This document shows, piece by piece, positions 12,966-23,734 of a DNA stretch of 63,785 bases. Every line of letters begins with the position of its first letter. The first letter of the stretch is position 1. The stretch spans positions 1,083,693 to 1,147,477 of the forward strand of contig KZ627150.1 of NCBI GenBank assembly GCA_002917775.1. Reading direction: 5' to 3'. The DNA comes from Glaciozyma antarctica PI12 (Eukaryota > Basidiomycota > Microbotryomycetes > Kriegeriales > Camptobasidiaceae). The notes beneath the pieces were generated by a model. That model had not been told where the DNA came from and made no database searches. It saw only the letters and a list, made by a program, of their open reading frames with translations. The position numbers and the translations under genes were made by a program.

Positions 12966-13970
12966 CTACACGAAGCTCCCCAATCCCGCCAACACATCAA
13001 TCATAGCTCCTAACCCGTCCCTAACCTCCCTCTTCTCGACCCTCTCCTCCCTCCTCTCTCCCTCCTCCCACCTCTCCTTCCTCCTCAGATCTCCCGCACT
13101 TCTCGCTCTAAAGTACTTGCCCAACTCTCCTCCTCCGCTCTCCTCGATCTCAACGTCCTCCGACCCCAAGGCGTAGCTCGACCCGACCCTCGACAACGCC
13201 GGCGTCGCGTACTCGGACTTGACGGTGGGAGAAGCCGGAGCGGAGGCGAAAGGGAATTCGAGGACGGCTTCGACGAGAGCGAAGAGGCCGAAACGGTCTT
13301 GCGAAGCGAGGAACGCGTGTGCAAAGGCGTCGATGTCGGGAGATTCGGTGGGGGTTGTGGGAGGGAGGGAGGAGTGGGTGGATTCGGGAGAGGTGTTGAG
13401 GGATGGAAGGGAGGAGCGAGGGGAGAGGGGAGGGGCGTGCTCGTTTGCATCATGGAATACAGCGAGAGAGCTTTGGCGCCTGGCGTCCTGCAGCGATGGA
13501 CGAGCGTGGACGGCGTCTTCTTCGTCCTCGTCCTCGTCCTCGACCTTCCCTCCCTCCCCGCTAGACCAAGCTTGGATCCGCCGCTCGCCCTCCCAACCTC
13601 CGAGCATGCTAGCCGTCGCCCCCATCCGCGTAAAGAACCCGTCCTCCTGCATCACTCTGCACGCCGCCTTACTCCCTCCAACTCCTTTACTATCAGCCCT
13701 CTTAACCCTCGGCCTCCGCTCGCCTTCGAACGGATCCAGGCGGAGCTCGAACCCACGCGCCGAGTACGTCGTATCGAAGGGCCAGTCGTGGGTTGCTTCG
13801 AGAGGGGCCGACTGGGAGATGGTGCGGATTGCGGGCTCGGAGGTGGAGGAGGAGCGCGGGCGGGAGGGAGCGAGAGGGGTGAAGGAAGTGTGGAGGGTGG
13901 AGAGGGAGCCGAGGGAGCGGACACGCTGGGAGCGGTCGAGGCGGTCGTTTGCTCGGTCGGTGGTGGCCAT
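12966..13970 (-). CDS. Uncharacterised Ser/Pro-rich protein
   Basis: A single uninterrupted frame of 334 codons starts at the ATG at 13970 (MATTDRAND). A frame extension to 14018 has no ATG. I do not recognise a family. The N-terminal half is rich in Ser, Arg and Pro and probably disordered; the middle has an acidic run (EDEDEDEED) near 13520 and Ser/Thr/Pro-rich stretches; the C-terminal part has a short possibly folded segment (AFLASQDRFGLFALVEAV) and a charged helix near the end. No signal peptide or membrane segment is visible. It converges tail to tail with SEN1 (179 bp apart) and diverges from the exostosin gene. A regulatory or scaffold role is conceivable, but nothing in the sequence proves it. 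Confidence 0.6.
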   Translation of the reverse strand: MATTDRANDRLDRSQRVRSLGSLSTLHTSFTPLAPSRPRSSSTSEPAIRTISQSAPLEATHDWPFDTTYSARGFELRLDPFEGERRPRVKRADSKGVGGSKAACRVMQEDGFFTRMGATASMLGGWEGERRIQAWSSGEGGKVEDEDEDEEDAVHARPSLQDARRQSSLAVFHDANEHAPPLSPRSSLPSLNTSPESTHSSLPPTTPTESPDIDAFAHAFLASQDRFGLFALVEAVLEFPFASAPASPTVKSEYATPALSRVGSSYALGSEDVEIEESGGGELGKYFRARSAGDLRRKERWEEGERREERVEKREVRDGLGAMIDVLAGLGSFV

Positions 13971-14440
13971 GGTGAAGAGTGGGGAGTGGGGAGAGGGTGT
14001 GCTGGGGCAGGCTGGCAACTGTTGGAGTCTGGTGGGAAGGTCAGCTAGAGTGCGGGGTAGCTGCTCGAGGTTGGACGAGATCGTACCTGGAGTCGCTCTG
14101 GCGGCTGTGCCGTTCCTCGCTCCTAGTTTTCCCGTACGAGGGCAGGCGGCGGGGAAATACCCAAGCTCGATACTCAGGCTCGCTCTCAGGTAGGTCTCAG
14201 GTCGCGCAGAGCTCGCTCCTCGTCGAGGGTCAACTCTTTTTGGAATTTACGTCTGAGAACCATTCGGTCTGAGCTGCGTTTGATCTCATTACTGCCGAAC
14301 AAGCTGGACGAGCCCGAACGCTGGGACGCGCTCACTCGGGGGCAAGCCTCAGGGCCTCCTCTGCAGCAACCCGGTTTAACGTTGAACTTCGCTTAGGTAG
14401 GTCGAACCTTCCTCCTTTCCTCTGCTCGTACTCAGAGGGG

Positions 14441-16151
14441 ATGGTCCCTGCGAGCGGCTCACCGGGAAGCCTTATCTCGCGCTCGGTCGAGAGCCAGCAC
14501 AAGGCAGGCCCCGCTCCATCTCGCCGCTCCACCGTCGTCGTCTGGGGGTTCCTCCCGCTTGCCGTCCTCGCCGTCTGCTCAGCCCTGCTCGCGGTGCATC
14601 ATGAGTGAGTGCTCTCCCCTTGGCAAGGAAGCAGCTAAGGTTGACTTTGACAGCTTCCTTCCTAGCGTCACCCGCGTCGCGCCTTTCCTTCGGCTCCGCT
14701 GGACACGCCCCCTTCCCTCCGCCTCGCCCTCCGACACTCTCAAATTCCCTGCAATCCACGTCGTCTATCCTCCGCGACAGCTCGCACAGCAGCTTGCCGA
14801 GTGTGCAAGCTTTTGCTCGGGAACGCCCCCCGCTGAGGAGGTGGAGAGGCTTCTCCCGTTCGTGCGAGGAGACGATGACGCGTTCCTGCTGGCTTCGGAA
14901 AGAGCCTACGGTCCTCCCCTTCCGTTTGCGGATCTCTACCCCGGTGTGCGTGTTCAGAATCACTCTTCTTTCTTACCGAGCTCACCACCCTCTCCCGGAA
15001 GGACTGGCCCTTTATCCTCCGCCACACCGACCAATTTGCCCTCAACAACATCGTCTCCCTTCGCATGCAAGCGCTTGCGTCCTCTCAACACTTGCTTTCC
15101 GCCGCGTCTTCCGCCGACTTTCTATTCCTCTCCCTAGACACCCTGCAGATCGCACGCTGCATTCGAGCCTGCCGATACGCCAGCGCCCTCCCCTCCTCCT
15201 TCGACCGCAAGGCTCTCAACCAGTCCATCACTGACTGGCTTGTGACCACCGTCAAATCGAATCATGGACGCCGTCCCTATCCCTCCATCATCTTCTCTCT
15301 TTCCTTGATCGACCACGACTACGAGGAGAATCTCCTCGCCGAGGATGTGCAGGAGGTCATCAAGGACGACGTTATCGTTTTAGGCATCGAGCGACAGCCC
15401 TGGCAGACGGTCAACAAGCTCGCAATCTTCCTCCGGGTGCCCTATCCGTCGACCCTGCACCTCCCTCTCCGAGCTTTGCCGCACAGCGACCTCGGTGACT
15501 GGCAGCTCGCTCAAAATCGATCCTACCTGTCCGTTCATCTCGCCTCCCCTGTAACTCCCTGTTCACTGACGCTTCCATCTCAGCATCTCATTTGGCGGCA
15601 AACGCGTTCCCAGCAGCCCCACCTCCGGCCAAGGCCCCTTCAACGGCTTTCCCCTCCGCGCACACCTCGCCAATTCCCTCCTCTCGCACCACCTCTCCCA
15701 CCCTCTCTACCTCCACATCTTCTCTCTGCACTCCCATCACACCGAGATTGCCGCACTCCACCTCGCCATGTCTCACAGCACATTCTGCCTCCAACCCCCC
15801 GGCGACTCGCCCACTCGAAAGGGATTCTGGGACTCGATACTCCTCGGCTGTATTCCCGTCATTTTTCGGCGGGGGACATACTCGCGCATCTTTGAGGGAT
15901 CGCTCACGGAGGATCTGGATCTGGAGGAGGCGGTGGCAGTGGTGCTGGATGAGAAGGAGGTTCTGGAAGGGAGGTTGGATGTAGTGGAGTGGTTGAGCGG
16001 GATAGGGGAGGAGGAGGTGAGGAGGAAGAGGGAGGGGATCGCGGGTGTGGCGGAGAGGCTTCAGTATGGGGTTCCGCCAGAGTTGGGGGAGCTTGGGAGA
16101 GGGGGAGATGGACGAGTGATGCGTTCGGGGAGATTATGCGGCAGCTTGTGA
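14441..16151 (+). CDS. Exostosin-family (GT47-like) type II membrane glycosyltransferase
   Basis: Exon 1 (14441-14604) encodes a short cytosolic tail and one hydrophobic segment (WGFLPLAVLAVCSALLAV), a Golgi/ER signal anchor. Exon 2 starts at 14654, exon 3 ends at 15528, and exon 4 runs 15584-16151. The C-terminal part has the exostosin hallmark: SYLISFGGKR followed by HSTFCLQPPGDSPTRKGFWD and SILLGCIPVIF, the nucleotide-sugar-binding region of GT47 enzymes. In animals the family makes heparan sulphate; in fungi the substrate is unknown, and a cell-wall or capsule-like glycan is inference. The intron between exons 2 and 3 is uncertain: 14946-14980 (35 nt) or 14911-14957 (47 nt) both keep the frame. 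A DAFGEIMRQLV segment typical of the family end lies in another frame after a G-run at 16099-16104, so the annotated end at 16151 may reflect a missing base. Confidence 0.8.
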
Positions 16152-16569
16152 AGATCAAGAAGCGAGGAGAGCGGAGTGTGGCGGGGTTGTAGAGCCGTGA
16201 GAGAAGGGGTGGAAGCCGGCCGCATGGTGCGCAGCTGGGGATGGCTCGGATGAGTTAACTTGTGCAGTGCCTTGAGGTCCTTATGGTCGGCGAAAGTAGG
16301 GATGTGAGGTGATGCAAAGGATAGTGTGAAAATGGGAGAGGGGGGCACAAAGATGAGCTGTGTGGAGCGAGGTAGTGAGGGCCATCTCTTTGCACGGTAG
16401 CTCACGCTGAAGGTTGGAACAAGCTGAGTTTGAGCTTGCTGTGGTCTGAGAGAGGATAATCTGGGGAGGTATTGGGAGGAGAAGGTCCTGAACGAGACTT
16501 TGGCCAGCAAGGGCCGAAATTAGCTCGGTAATAATGGGAAGCCCATCTTGGATATGGAAATCAAAAATT

Positions 16570-16667
16570 GCCCAAATAGTTTAGTGGCATAATACGCCGT
16601 TCGGGATTTCCCGGCTCGATGAGCCTCAATTTCGGCGAGGTCCTGGGTTCGAATCCCAGTTTGGGCC
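16570..16667 (+). tRNA. tRNA-Pro (anticodon CGG) with intron
   Basis: GCCCAAA at 16570 pairs with TTTGGGC at 16660-16666. The T arm is CTGGG-TTCGAAT-CCCAG. The anticodon stem CGCCG/CGGCG encloses a loop reading TTCGGG, giving anticodon CGG, followed by an intron of about 26 nt next to position 37, as in nuclear tRNAs. The discriminator base is C, which is usual for eukaryotic tRNA-Pro. A run of seven T follows at once, a polymerase III terminator. Confidence 0.85.
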
Positions 16668-17501
16668 ATCTTTTTTTCGACCGCGCACCAGCCTTCCTTG
16701 TTTCTGGAAAGTGGGCGAGAGAAGGCGGCGGGCCAGATGAGGCTCCCCAGGGGCTTGACGCGGGCGAGCAAGCGGCCTGGCATGTTTGCAAGACTAGGCG
16801 AACCTCGTTAGGAATGGATGGCATGGATCACACTGGGCTCGACTCGAGCACATGGCCAGTGTAAGGATGACTCTCCGTGCCACCACGTGGACCCGTATAC
16901 AGGCCAACCAGAAACAATTCGTCATCTATGAATTGCGTTTCCTTTTAGGAGGTCAGTGGTTAAGCTGTGGTTGGTTGTAACTCCTGCACTCACCTCAAAC
17001 ACCTACTCCACAAGGATCTCTCGCACAATCTGTCCCTCTGACTCCGCTATCACTTTGAGCGCTGTTGACTTCCTTTCTCCTCGCAGGAGTCTCCGATACG
17101 CAAGCAAGCAGATTAGAGCCGGCGCGTTCTTGACGGTGGCCGGCAATCACGCGAGTTGGATTCTCAATGAACTTTTGGGACCTTGGCATAGCTTCTCCTC
17201 CTCGTCTCTCCCCATCAACCTCTCCTCTCGACCTTCCTCCCCCACTCCCTCACTCCCCCCTCAGTCTTTCGAAACCTAGACTCGATTCTCTGTTACTCCT
17301 CGAAAGAAACACCTAGATTCACCCCCGCCAGACTCCCTCCCGCGTTCGCCTCCTCACCTCCTCGTTCCCCAAGCCGGTATCCTAGACTCGCCCACTGCGC
17401 TGAGACTGGTGGTTCCTGCACGCGTCTTGCAATCAATGCTATTCATTGATTGTCCTTTGCTTTTGTAGCCTAGCGGTCAAGCCGTTTAGAGAAACACACG
17501 A
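16668..17501. other. Intergenic region, no gene recognised
   Basis: Between tRNA-Pro and the 3' end of the minus-strand gene at 17502. Only short frames without recognisable features occur. A tRNA-like GTAGCCTAGCGGTCAAGCCG begins near 17465, but no matching 3' half follows. Confidence 0.4.
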
Positions 17502-18720
17502 TTAGACGCAGTTAGACGCCGTGTCTTGTAAAGCTAGTTTCCGCAACCGAATCACCAGAGTCTCCCGCTTCGCAGACACCTTCCTCAGTTGACAACGATG
17601 ACCTCATGCTTCTCCCAGATAAATGCTTTGTCCCCATTCCCGCCAACCTCTCCCCCAGTTTCACCATTCTGCTCCAACGTCCCAACCTCATCATCAATCC
17701 TGCCAGGCTGTTCCCTGCCCCCACTTGAAAACCCCGACCCCTCATTCTCACTAGCCGCCGANNNGCAGTTAGACGCCGTGTCTTGTAAAGCTAGTTTCCG
17801 CAACCGAATCACCAGAGTCTCCCGCTTCTCCCTCGCAGACACCTTCCTCAGCTCCTCCTTGACAACGATGACCTCATGCTTCTCCCACTCCTCCGATAAA
17901 TGCTTTGTCCCCATTCCCGCCAACCTCTCCCCCAGTTTCACCATTCTGCTCCAACGTCCCTCCTCCCTCCTCCCAACCTCCCCTCCCTCACTCCTCTCAT
18001 CAATCCTGCCAGGCTGTCCCTCCTCTCCCTGCCCCCACTTGAAAACCCCGACCCCTCATTCTCACTAGCCGCCGAACCACCCGTCGAACTTGCACCCCGC
18101 TCAATTCTCACGAATTTGTCCTTCGCAGCACTCAGTGAGTCAATGCCGATTCGGATGCACGCCTCGCATCCCCTCTGCAGCTCCAGTGGAGCCGGAAGAT
18201 GCAGAGATAGGTCGAGGGAGGGTCGGAGAGGGATGAAAGTGATTCGGCCGTCGGGGGAGGAGAAATAAGGGCGGGTAGGGCGGATGAGGGAGCGGAGAGA
18301 GTGAGGTCGAGGTGGAGGGGGAGGGGAGGGATGGCTGGGCTGGAGAAAGCGGATGGCAAGGAATGGGTGGGGGAGAGGTGAGGAGCGGAGGGAGGAGGGT
18401 GCGCGGGGGCGGAGGGTGATGATGAGGCAGGGAGGAGGGGAGGGCTTGCTGCTTGGTGAAGGAGGTGTTGGAGGTCGATCCACGTCGGCCAAGTGCTCTG
18501 CTTCTTCGAAAAGGCAAGTAAAGCTGTCGGCTGGATGCGTTCGTTGCTGAAAAGAGGGGAGGAAGGGGAGGGACTCGACTCGGGCAAGGGAGGGAGGTTG
18601 GCGGCTGGGAGGCTGCGGGTTGGAGAGGAAACGGTTCTGGAGGATTACACCTGGTCCGAATCTTGAGGCATCCTCATCGTCGTCTTGATCGTTAGCAGTC
18701 GAGTCGCCGAGTGGGAACAT
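17502..18720 (-). CDS. Uncharacterised protein with C-terminal charged coiled coil
   Basis: The frame opens at the ATG at 18720 (MFPLGDSTAN); an acceptor-like AG lies just before it, so a further 5' exon is possible. The first 200 residues are Ser/Pro-rich with a few conserved-looking segments. The C-terminal part (KLGERLAGMGTKHL, then EEWEKHEVIVVKEEL) is a strongly charged helix that ends LQDTASNCV and TAA at 17502. I do not recognise a family. The coding region is disturbed by the local assembly duplication at 17502-18070: the copy at 17766-18070 keeps the helix frame but has a frame jump in a purine-rich stretch near 17965, while the copy at 17508-17760 is contiguous there but lacks short pieces elsewhere. 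The true gene is probably one merged copy. Confidence 0.5.
17508..18070. repeat. Direct duplication flanking a 3-N gap
   Basis: The sequence starting GCAGTTAGACGCCGTGTCTT at about 17509 is repeated from about 17765, directly after NNN (17762-17764). The first copy lacks several 7-9 base pyrimidine pieces (TCTCCCTC-type and CTCCTCC-type) present in the second, each next to a similar short repeat. This looks like an unjoined contig overlap, with one end of low quality, rather than a biological repeat. Confidence 0.7.
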
Positions 18721-19341
18721 GCCTGCTGGTGGAAGCGAGGAACGAGCGCGTCAACGAGAAGCTCCTGACTGAGCTGCCTGGCGGCGACTGAGGATCCAAG
18801 CGGCTTTGCTAGAGTGCCTGTCTCCACCGCAAAGCCGGTCCGTCGAGCTGAAGGTAAACAAGTGAGCGGAGAGAGAGAGAGACGGAAATCATGGATGGAC
18901 TGAAATATTCAGTATTGACCTCCTGTTCCAAAGTGGCCGGCAGATGAGCAGAGCCGTAGCTGAGATTTCGGAAGAGGGAACTGCAGAGCATTAGGAACGA
19001 GCAGGAGGGGTTGGTTATGCGAGAGTAAGGACGAGCGAGCCAGCGCGCTTAGAAGAGCAGTACCGTAAGCCTTCGTCGGGGAGAACGCTGGAACCGCAGT
19101 GTTCAATCGCTGCAAGCGCAGAGTTCTCGAACAGCTCCCACATCCCAGGTCGAAGTACGGAAGGAGCAGTCTCCGAAACGACCGTCTCCTTGAGCTCCGA
19201 GGACGAGGGTTCCTCCTTGCGACCTGGTATCGACTTCCTTGGTATTTGCGTCACTGCTGCTTGATCCCAGTCCTATTCTGCACACGCACGAGGCGAATCA
19301 GCTCCCTCTCTCGCTCCAGCAACAATAACCGACTCACAGGC
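18721..19341. other. Intergenic region, no gene recognised
   Basis: Upstream of the minus-strand gene at 18720 and downstream of the small gene ending at 19342. Short open frames occur on the minus strand (for example 18909-19115), but none has recognisable features. It may hold 5' UTR exons of the gene at 17502-18720. Confidence 0.35.
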
Positions 19342-19745
19342 TCACTCCGCTGCCTTCTTGTCCGCCTCCTCGCGCTCCACCACCGCCTTCCTCTCTTCCA
19401 AGCGAACCTTGTTCCTCGCTCCAAGTACCCTCAGCACCCTACTATCCCTCTCGGCCTCCCCCATCTCTGCCCAGTTCCCGATCCTAGAGAGCGTCTGCGA
19501 CCAGAGCTGGATCAGCTGCACGCTCAGTGTCGGACAGAGAGGGGACGCACGCCGTCGGAGCTGACGATGGAAGGTCCCAGGCGATCGTACAGCGAGACGG
19601 GTTCTGCGGTGGTTACGTTCAGCTTGATGGGCGCCTCGGGGTCGGAGATGGCTGGAGACTGTTCGAGGAGCAGTGGTTCGGTGCTCGCTGGTGTTGCTGC
19701 TTCGCTAGGCTCCTCGGTCGTCTGCGCTGGATATTGGGTCGCCAT
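19342..19745 (-). CDS. Small acidic protein with C-terminal helix, unknown function
   Basis: Exon 1 (19551-19745) begins MATQYPAQTTEEPSEAAT and ends with LYDRLGPSIVSSDG. Exon 2 (19342-19515) continues LIQLWSQTLSRIGNWAEM and ends in a charged helix, EREEADKKAAE, then TGA. The total is 122 aa without signal peptide or membrane segment. The intron 19516-19550 is only 35 nt (GTGCGTCC...GTGCAG), unusually short for this window; joining at these sites gives one continuous frame. The acidic, probably disordered N-terminus followed by a tryptophan-containing helix suggests a subunit of a larger complex, but I cannot assign a family. Confidence 0.55.
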
Positions 19746-20167
19746 CGTAGGCCCTATGCTCAAGGTGGAGGAGCGAGGAAGCGTAGGAGGGAGAAAGACC
19801 TCCGCTCCTCCTCGCGTCTCTGCTCCTTTGCTCTCCCCCGTCGTCCCGCCAACTCGCTCCCACCTCAGCTCACCTTGACGACTTCCCAGAATCGCCACAG
19901 CACGTCCTCTGTGCGTCAGCCCGCGAACTTCCCTCGGGAGACGAAACACCTCGCCTTCCCGCCTCCTCGAGATGGCTGGTTCAATCTCAGCCAGCCTTCT
20001 CCCCGGGCTCATCTCTCTAGCCTGTCTTGACTTAGCGTAGATACCGCTGCTATAAGTACTGCTCCTTTCTCCCTTCGCCCTTCATCTGCTTGGCCCCACT
20101 CCCCTCCCACCGCTCCCTCAAGGTTTCCTGCTCCCACCGCCCCACCAACTTCCCTCCAGCACCAGCA

Positions 20168-20855
20168 ATGCACCTCCCCCTTAACCTCCTCCTCCTCTCC
20201 CTTCCCCTCCTCCTCTCCGCCCTTGCCATCCCTCCCCAACAAATCCCCCTCCTCACCCCCGCCATCCTCCGCATCATCGACTCCGACGACCCCTCCCCTC
20301 CTCAGACCACGCACGCCGCGCAAACGGCGTACGACGCTTCGGTCGGCAAGGACAGCATTTTCGCGGACTTGTTTGTGGAGGAGAAGGCTCGGAAGAGGAT
20401 CAAGTCGAAGAGGGCCAAGGCGGGGCGTAAGATCAAGAAGACGCAGACGGACGTCGTGAGCCTCACTGGGGACCTAACCTGTTCGTTCTCCTCCCTACTC
20501 TCCCCCTTTCACCTACTGACAGCCGCACGCAGATTCGGCACCAGGAACCACGGCTTGCGGAACCCCCTCCTCCTCCACCTCCATCACCCTCCCCGCCTCC
20601 CTCTTCGACTCCCTCCCCTCTCCCTGCGGCCGACTCGTGCGTGTCCTCTTCGGCGAGAACACCTTTGATGGAATCGTCAGTGATCGGGGAGAGGAGTTCG
20701 AGGAGAAGGATGTGGGAGTGAGCGGGGAGGCGTTCGTTGAGCTGGGAGGGTCGTTGGAAGAAGGTCGTGTAGCTGGCGTAGACGTGCGTTTCCTCTCCCT
20801 TCTCTCCATCTCCCGCTTATGCTGACGAGGTTAGCAGTGGATCTACCTCGAGTAA
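20168..20855 (+). CDS. Secreted double-psi beta-barrel (RlpA/expansin-like) protein
   Basis: Exons 20168-20480, 20533-20783 and 20838-20855 give 193 aa with an exact reading frame. The start MHLPLNLLLLSLPLLLSALA is a clear signal peptide. A basic linker (KARKRIKSKRAKAGRKIKK) precedes the barrel domain, which opens GDLTYSAPGTTACG, continues with ITLPASLFDS and CGRLVRVLFG and contains a SDRGEEF segment; these fit the small DPBB proteins that fungi secrete (related to RlpA, barwin and the expansin N-domain). The usual second cysteine region is short. Such proteins are thought to bind or loosen wall glycans; enzymatic activity is not shown. The last exon is only 18 nt (WIYLE-stop). Confidence 0.75.
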
Positions 20856-20949
20856 AACCTCGCTGCGCGACTTTCGACAATCTGGCTCGACGCCGCACGA
20901 GATTCCAAGGCCTTGATGGCCTCTCGAAGGACAACACAAAAGCTGCTTC

Positions 20950-21300
20950 GTGAAGCGGCTAGCATTTTGCGCGTCCTGGTGGCGCGGAGGACGGGACGAT
21001 TGAGCTAGCTCTCGTTCTCGTGCCTCGGAGGAGCTTCGAGAGCGTTTCGGGCGAGGGAGGGATGGAGGATGTCAATATCAGTGNNNNNNNNNNNNNNNNN
21101 NNNNNNNNNNNNNNNNNNNNNNNNNNNNNNNNNNNNNNNNNNNNNNNNNNNNNNNNNNNNNNNNNNNNNNNNNNNNNNNNNNNNNNNNNNNNNNNNNNNN
21201 NNNNNNNNNGGTGGCGCGGAGGACGGGACGATTGAGCTAGCTCTCGTTCTCGTGCCTCGGAGGAGGGGGCGCTTCGAAAGCGTTCAATAGGAGGGGAGGG
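20950..21300. repeat. Assembly gap of 126 N with repeated flanks
   Basis: N run at 21084-21209. The left flank (GGTGGCGCGGAGGACGGGAC from about 20971) recurs right after the gap (from 21210), with small differences: an extra GGGGGC in the second copy, and GAGAGCG versus GAAAGCG. It is probably one locus present on two contig ends. Confidence 0.7.
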
Positions 21301-21449
21301 AGATGTCAATTCCAGTGCTGTTTGCTGTTCGTTCGGTTTGTTCGGGGAGGAGTTCGCCTCGAAAAATAAACACGGACTCCGGGCTTCCCCCCCCCCACCT
21401 TCCTTCCCGCTCCTCACAAGCAAAGGGCAGAGCCACCAGCCAAATTGAA

Positions 21450-23377
21450 TCAATACCCCAACTCTAACTTGCGAAACTCGGGTGCCGCAACCCTCAACCT
21501 CCTCCGCTCCTCCTCCACTCTCTCCCACTTCCCCTCTCCCCCCTCCCCTCCCTCTCCAATCGCCTCCAAAAACGCATCCGCATTCTCAAACTCCTGCGGC
21601 GCGCCCATCTTCATATCCTGCGGGTCTTCCGTCATACGCCGGAGAGGGGGGAGAGGGGGAATGGCACGGCGGAGGTAGGAATGGGAGATGAGGCGTGCGG
21701 TGATCTCATTTAGAGGCCAGGGGTTGACGTTGTACCCTGCGGTGGGAGTCAGCGAGGGAGGAAGGAGGGGAGCGAGGACGTACAGAGGCCGATGAAGCTT
21801 AGGGTTGGGTCGGGAGAGTAGAAGATGTCCGAGGGATCGAGGTTGTTGAGGCGTGAGCTGCCGGGAGGGGGGAGGGAGTCGGTGACGAGAGAGGAGGGAG
21901 GATGGAGAGAGGATGCTGGTGCGGTGAGAGGAACAATGATAGGGCGCTCGTTAAATGGTGCGCTCTTGTTGGAGAAGAAAGGGTAGCTAGCGCACACATG
22001 AGCGTCAGTGTTGAAGCGGCAACTCAGAGAAAAGACTCACCTGTACAAATAACCCGTCGCAAACACAATCACTTCCACCCCCTCCAAGCTACTCCCATCC
22101 TTCAGCAGCAGTCGTCCTCCTTCAACCCTCTCCACCTCCCCAACGACCTCAATCCTCCCCGCCCATCCCCGCTCCTCTCGCACAGCTCCCTCCACCTTGC
22201 CCCGCACAGACTGGTAGATCCTCCTCCCCTTGCCCTCCTGCGGATGGAGCTCATCATGCATGGCTAGCTCACGCGCGATATCCGAGCCCGAAGCACGAGA
22301 CCCGATGACAAGGACGTTTTGGCCTGCAAAGGGAGCAGGGTTGCGCCACCATCGACTGGGAGGCGGTCGGTGAGAGTGATCGATGGGCAAGAGGGAGGAC
22401 GGACCTGTGGAGGAGCTTGCCGGGGTAGGTCCAGAGTCCTTGGAGAGCGGGAATGTAGGGCTCGTTGTAGTGACCATTCGTGACGACAACGAGAAGTTGA
22501 ATGTTAGCGTTGGGATGCAGGAAGAGCAGGAAGAGTGGAAGAAAAAAAGCGACGCACTGACATGGGAGAACAGCTCAGATCTCCGAACCTGCTCTCCACC
22601 AATACCAGGAGAGTCGATTTCGACCGTCCATCGTTCCGCGTCACTGGTAGGAGAGTGCGTGTGGTAGACGGCGCGCACGAGAGACGAGAAGCTGATTAAA
22701 GGCGAGAGGCTGGCATGGAGACGGTTAGTGTGGCTCATGAGAGACCAGAAGACAAGAAGCATGTACCTGTGCTCGCTGGCGTAGGAGCGAAGATAGCTGG
22801 CAGCTTGTTGATGCGAAGGGAACACCGGTGTTGTTGGAGGAAACGACGTGCCGCGGAGCGCCATCCTGAGGACGAGGCCTGGTCACTGAAAGATTCTGGC
22901 GGGGAGCAAGCAACGTACGCACACCTTGTCTGGTAGATTTGTTCGCAGCTGGTCATACATGGCTACGATAAGAAGGTAGTCAGTCTCCGAGGGCAAGAGT
23001 GCGCGAATTGAAATGACGAACGCGTTGGGCCAGGGACGCCAGGATCGGCAATCTCGGAAGCAGTGCGAGCAGCTGGGAGGCCATCTGCACGGAACGAGAT
23101 CTCGCAAGATCCTGGATCGGCCTCGTAGTTCCTGCGGTTGAGGGAGGAATTTGGTGAGCCAGCGGACGCGTGGCCGCCGAGTGAACAGAGAACGCACCAG
23201 ACGCCTCCCACCTCCTGCCTGGCCTCGTACGCCTGTATAGAGTCGCGAGGAACTCCCTTGTCGAGCAGCTGGCGGATCGCAACGAGGCCGGCGGGACCGT
23301 CCACCCCCGACGTCGATCGCCACGCGCGAGAGGACTGCGAGGAGCGTGCTCGTGCTGGCTTGTCGGAAGCTGGCCAT
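21450..23377 (-). CDS. Flavin-containing monooxygenase, possibly decaying
   Basis: FMOs use FAD, NADPH and oxygen to oxidise soft N or S atoms. Nine exons fit (upper ends 23377, 23131, 22962, 22865, 22709, 22496, 22355, 21986, 21736). Seen in order: an FAD-binding region with GPAGLVAIRQLL and EARQEVGGVW; PMYDQLRTNLPDKVMA; FPSHQQAASYLRSYA; VTNGHYNEPYIPALQG; the NADPH-binding GSRASGSDIAREL; FATGYLYR; and a C-terminal GLWYNVNP. Two oddities stand out. The first glycine-rich motif is out of frame with its upstream part by one base (23291-23320). The acceptor before VTNGHYN lacks AG: the intron should end near 22497 but reads TTCAA, although a CTAAC branch site lies just before it. Exon lengths sum to one base over a multiple of three. 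The gene may be a recent pseudogene or carry draft errors. It is divergent from the aldehyde dehydrogenase. Confidence 0.82.
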
Positions 23378-23734
23378 CGGTGGAGCGTGCTGCGCTGCTT
23401 TGTAGCTTGGTTCGAGCGAGCGAGCTGAAGAGGGAAGCGGTGGAGGAAGGAGAAAGGCGCCGAGGTCAAACGTCCGCGCGTCCGCGTCAAAGCGGAGCAC
23501 GCGTTCTTCGTTTCCAGCGTTCAGCAGCTTCTCCAAAGTAACGAGCGGTCGTCTATGTGCTTTGTTACGTACACTGTTTACTGAGCTCCTTTACGCGCTG
23601 TTCACTCTGCGGAAGTCATCTTCCCAGCCCAAGTCAGCTCTCACGGAGGGAGTTGGGCCGGGAGAACTTCGTGCCTAGTCCCTTCCCCAGACTGGCGCCT
23701 TTCTCTCTCCTACTCCAACGCACCAATATCAACC

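Noticed and set aside
17465-17500. tRNA-like start GTAGCCTAGCGGTCAAGCCG.
   Set aside because: No anticodon arm, T arm or closing acceptor strand follows.
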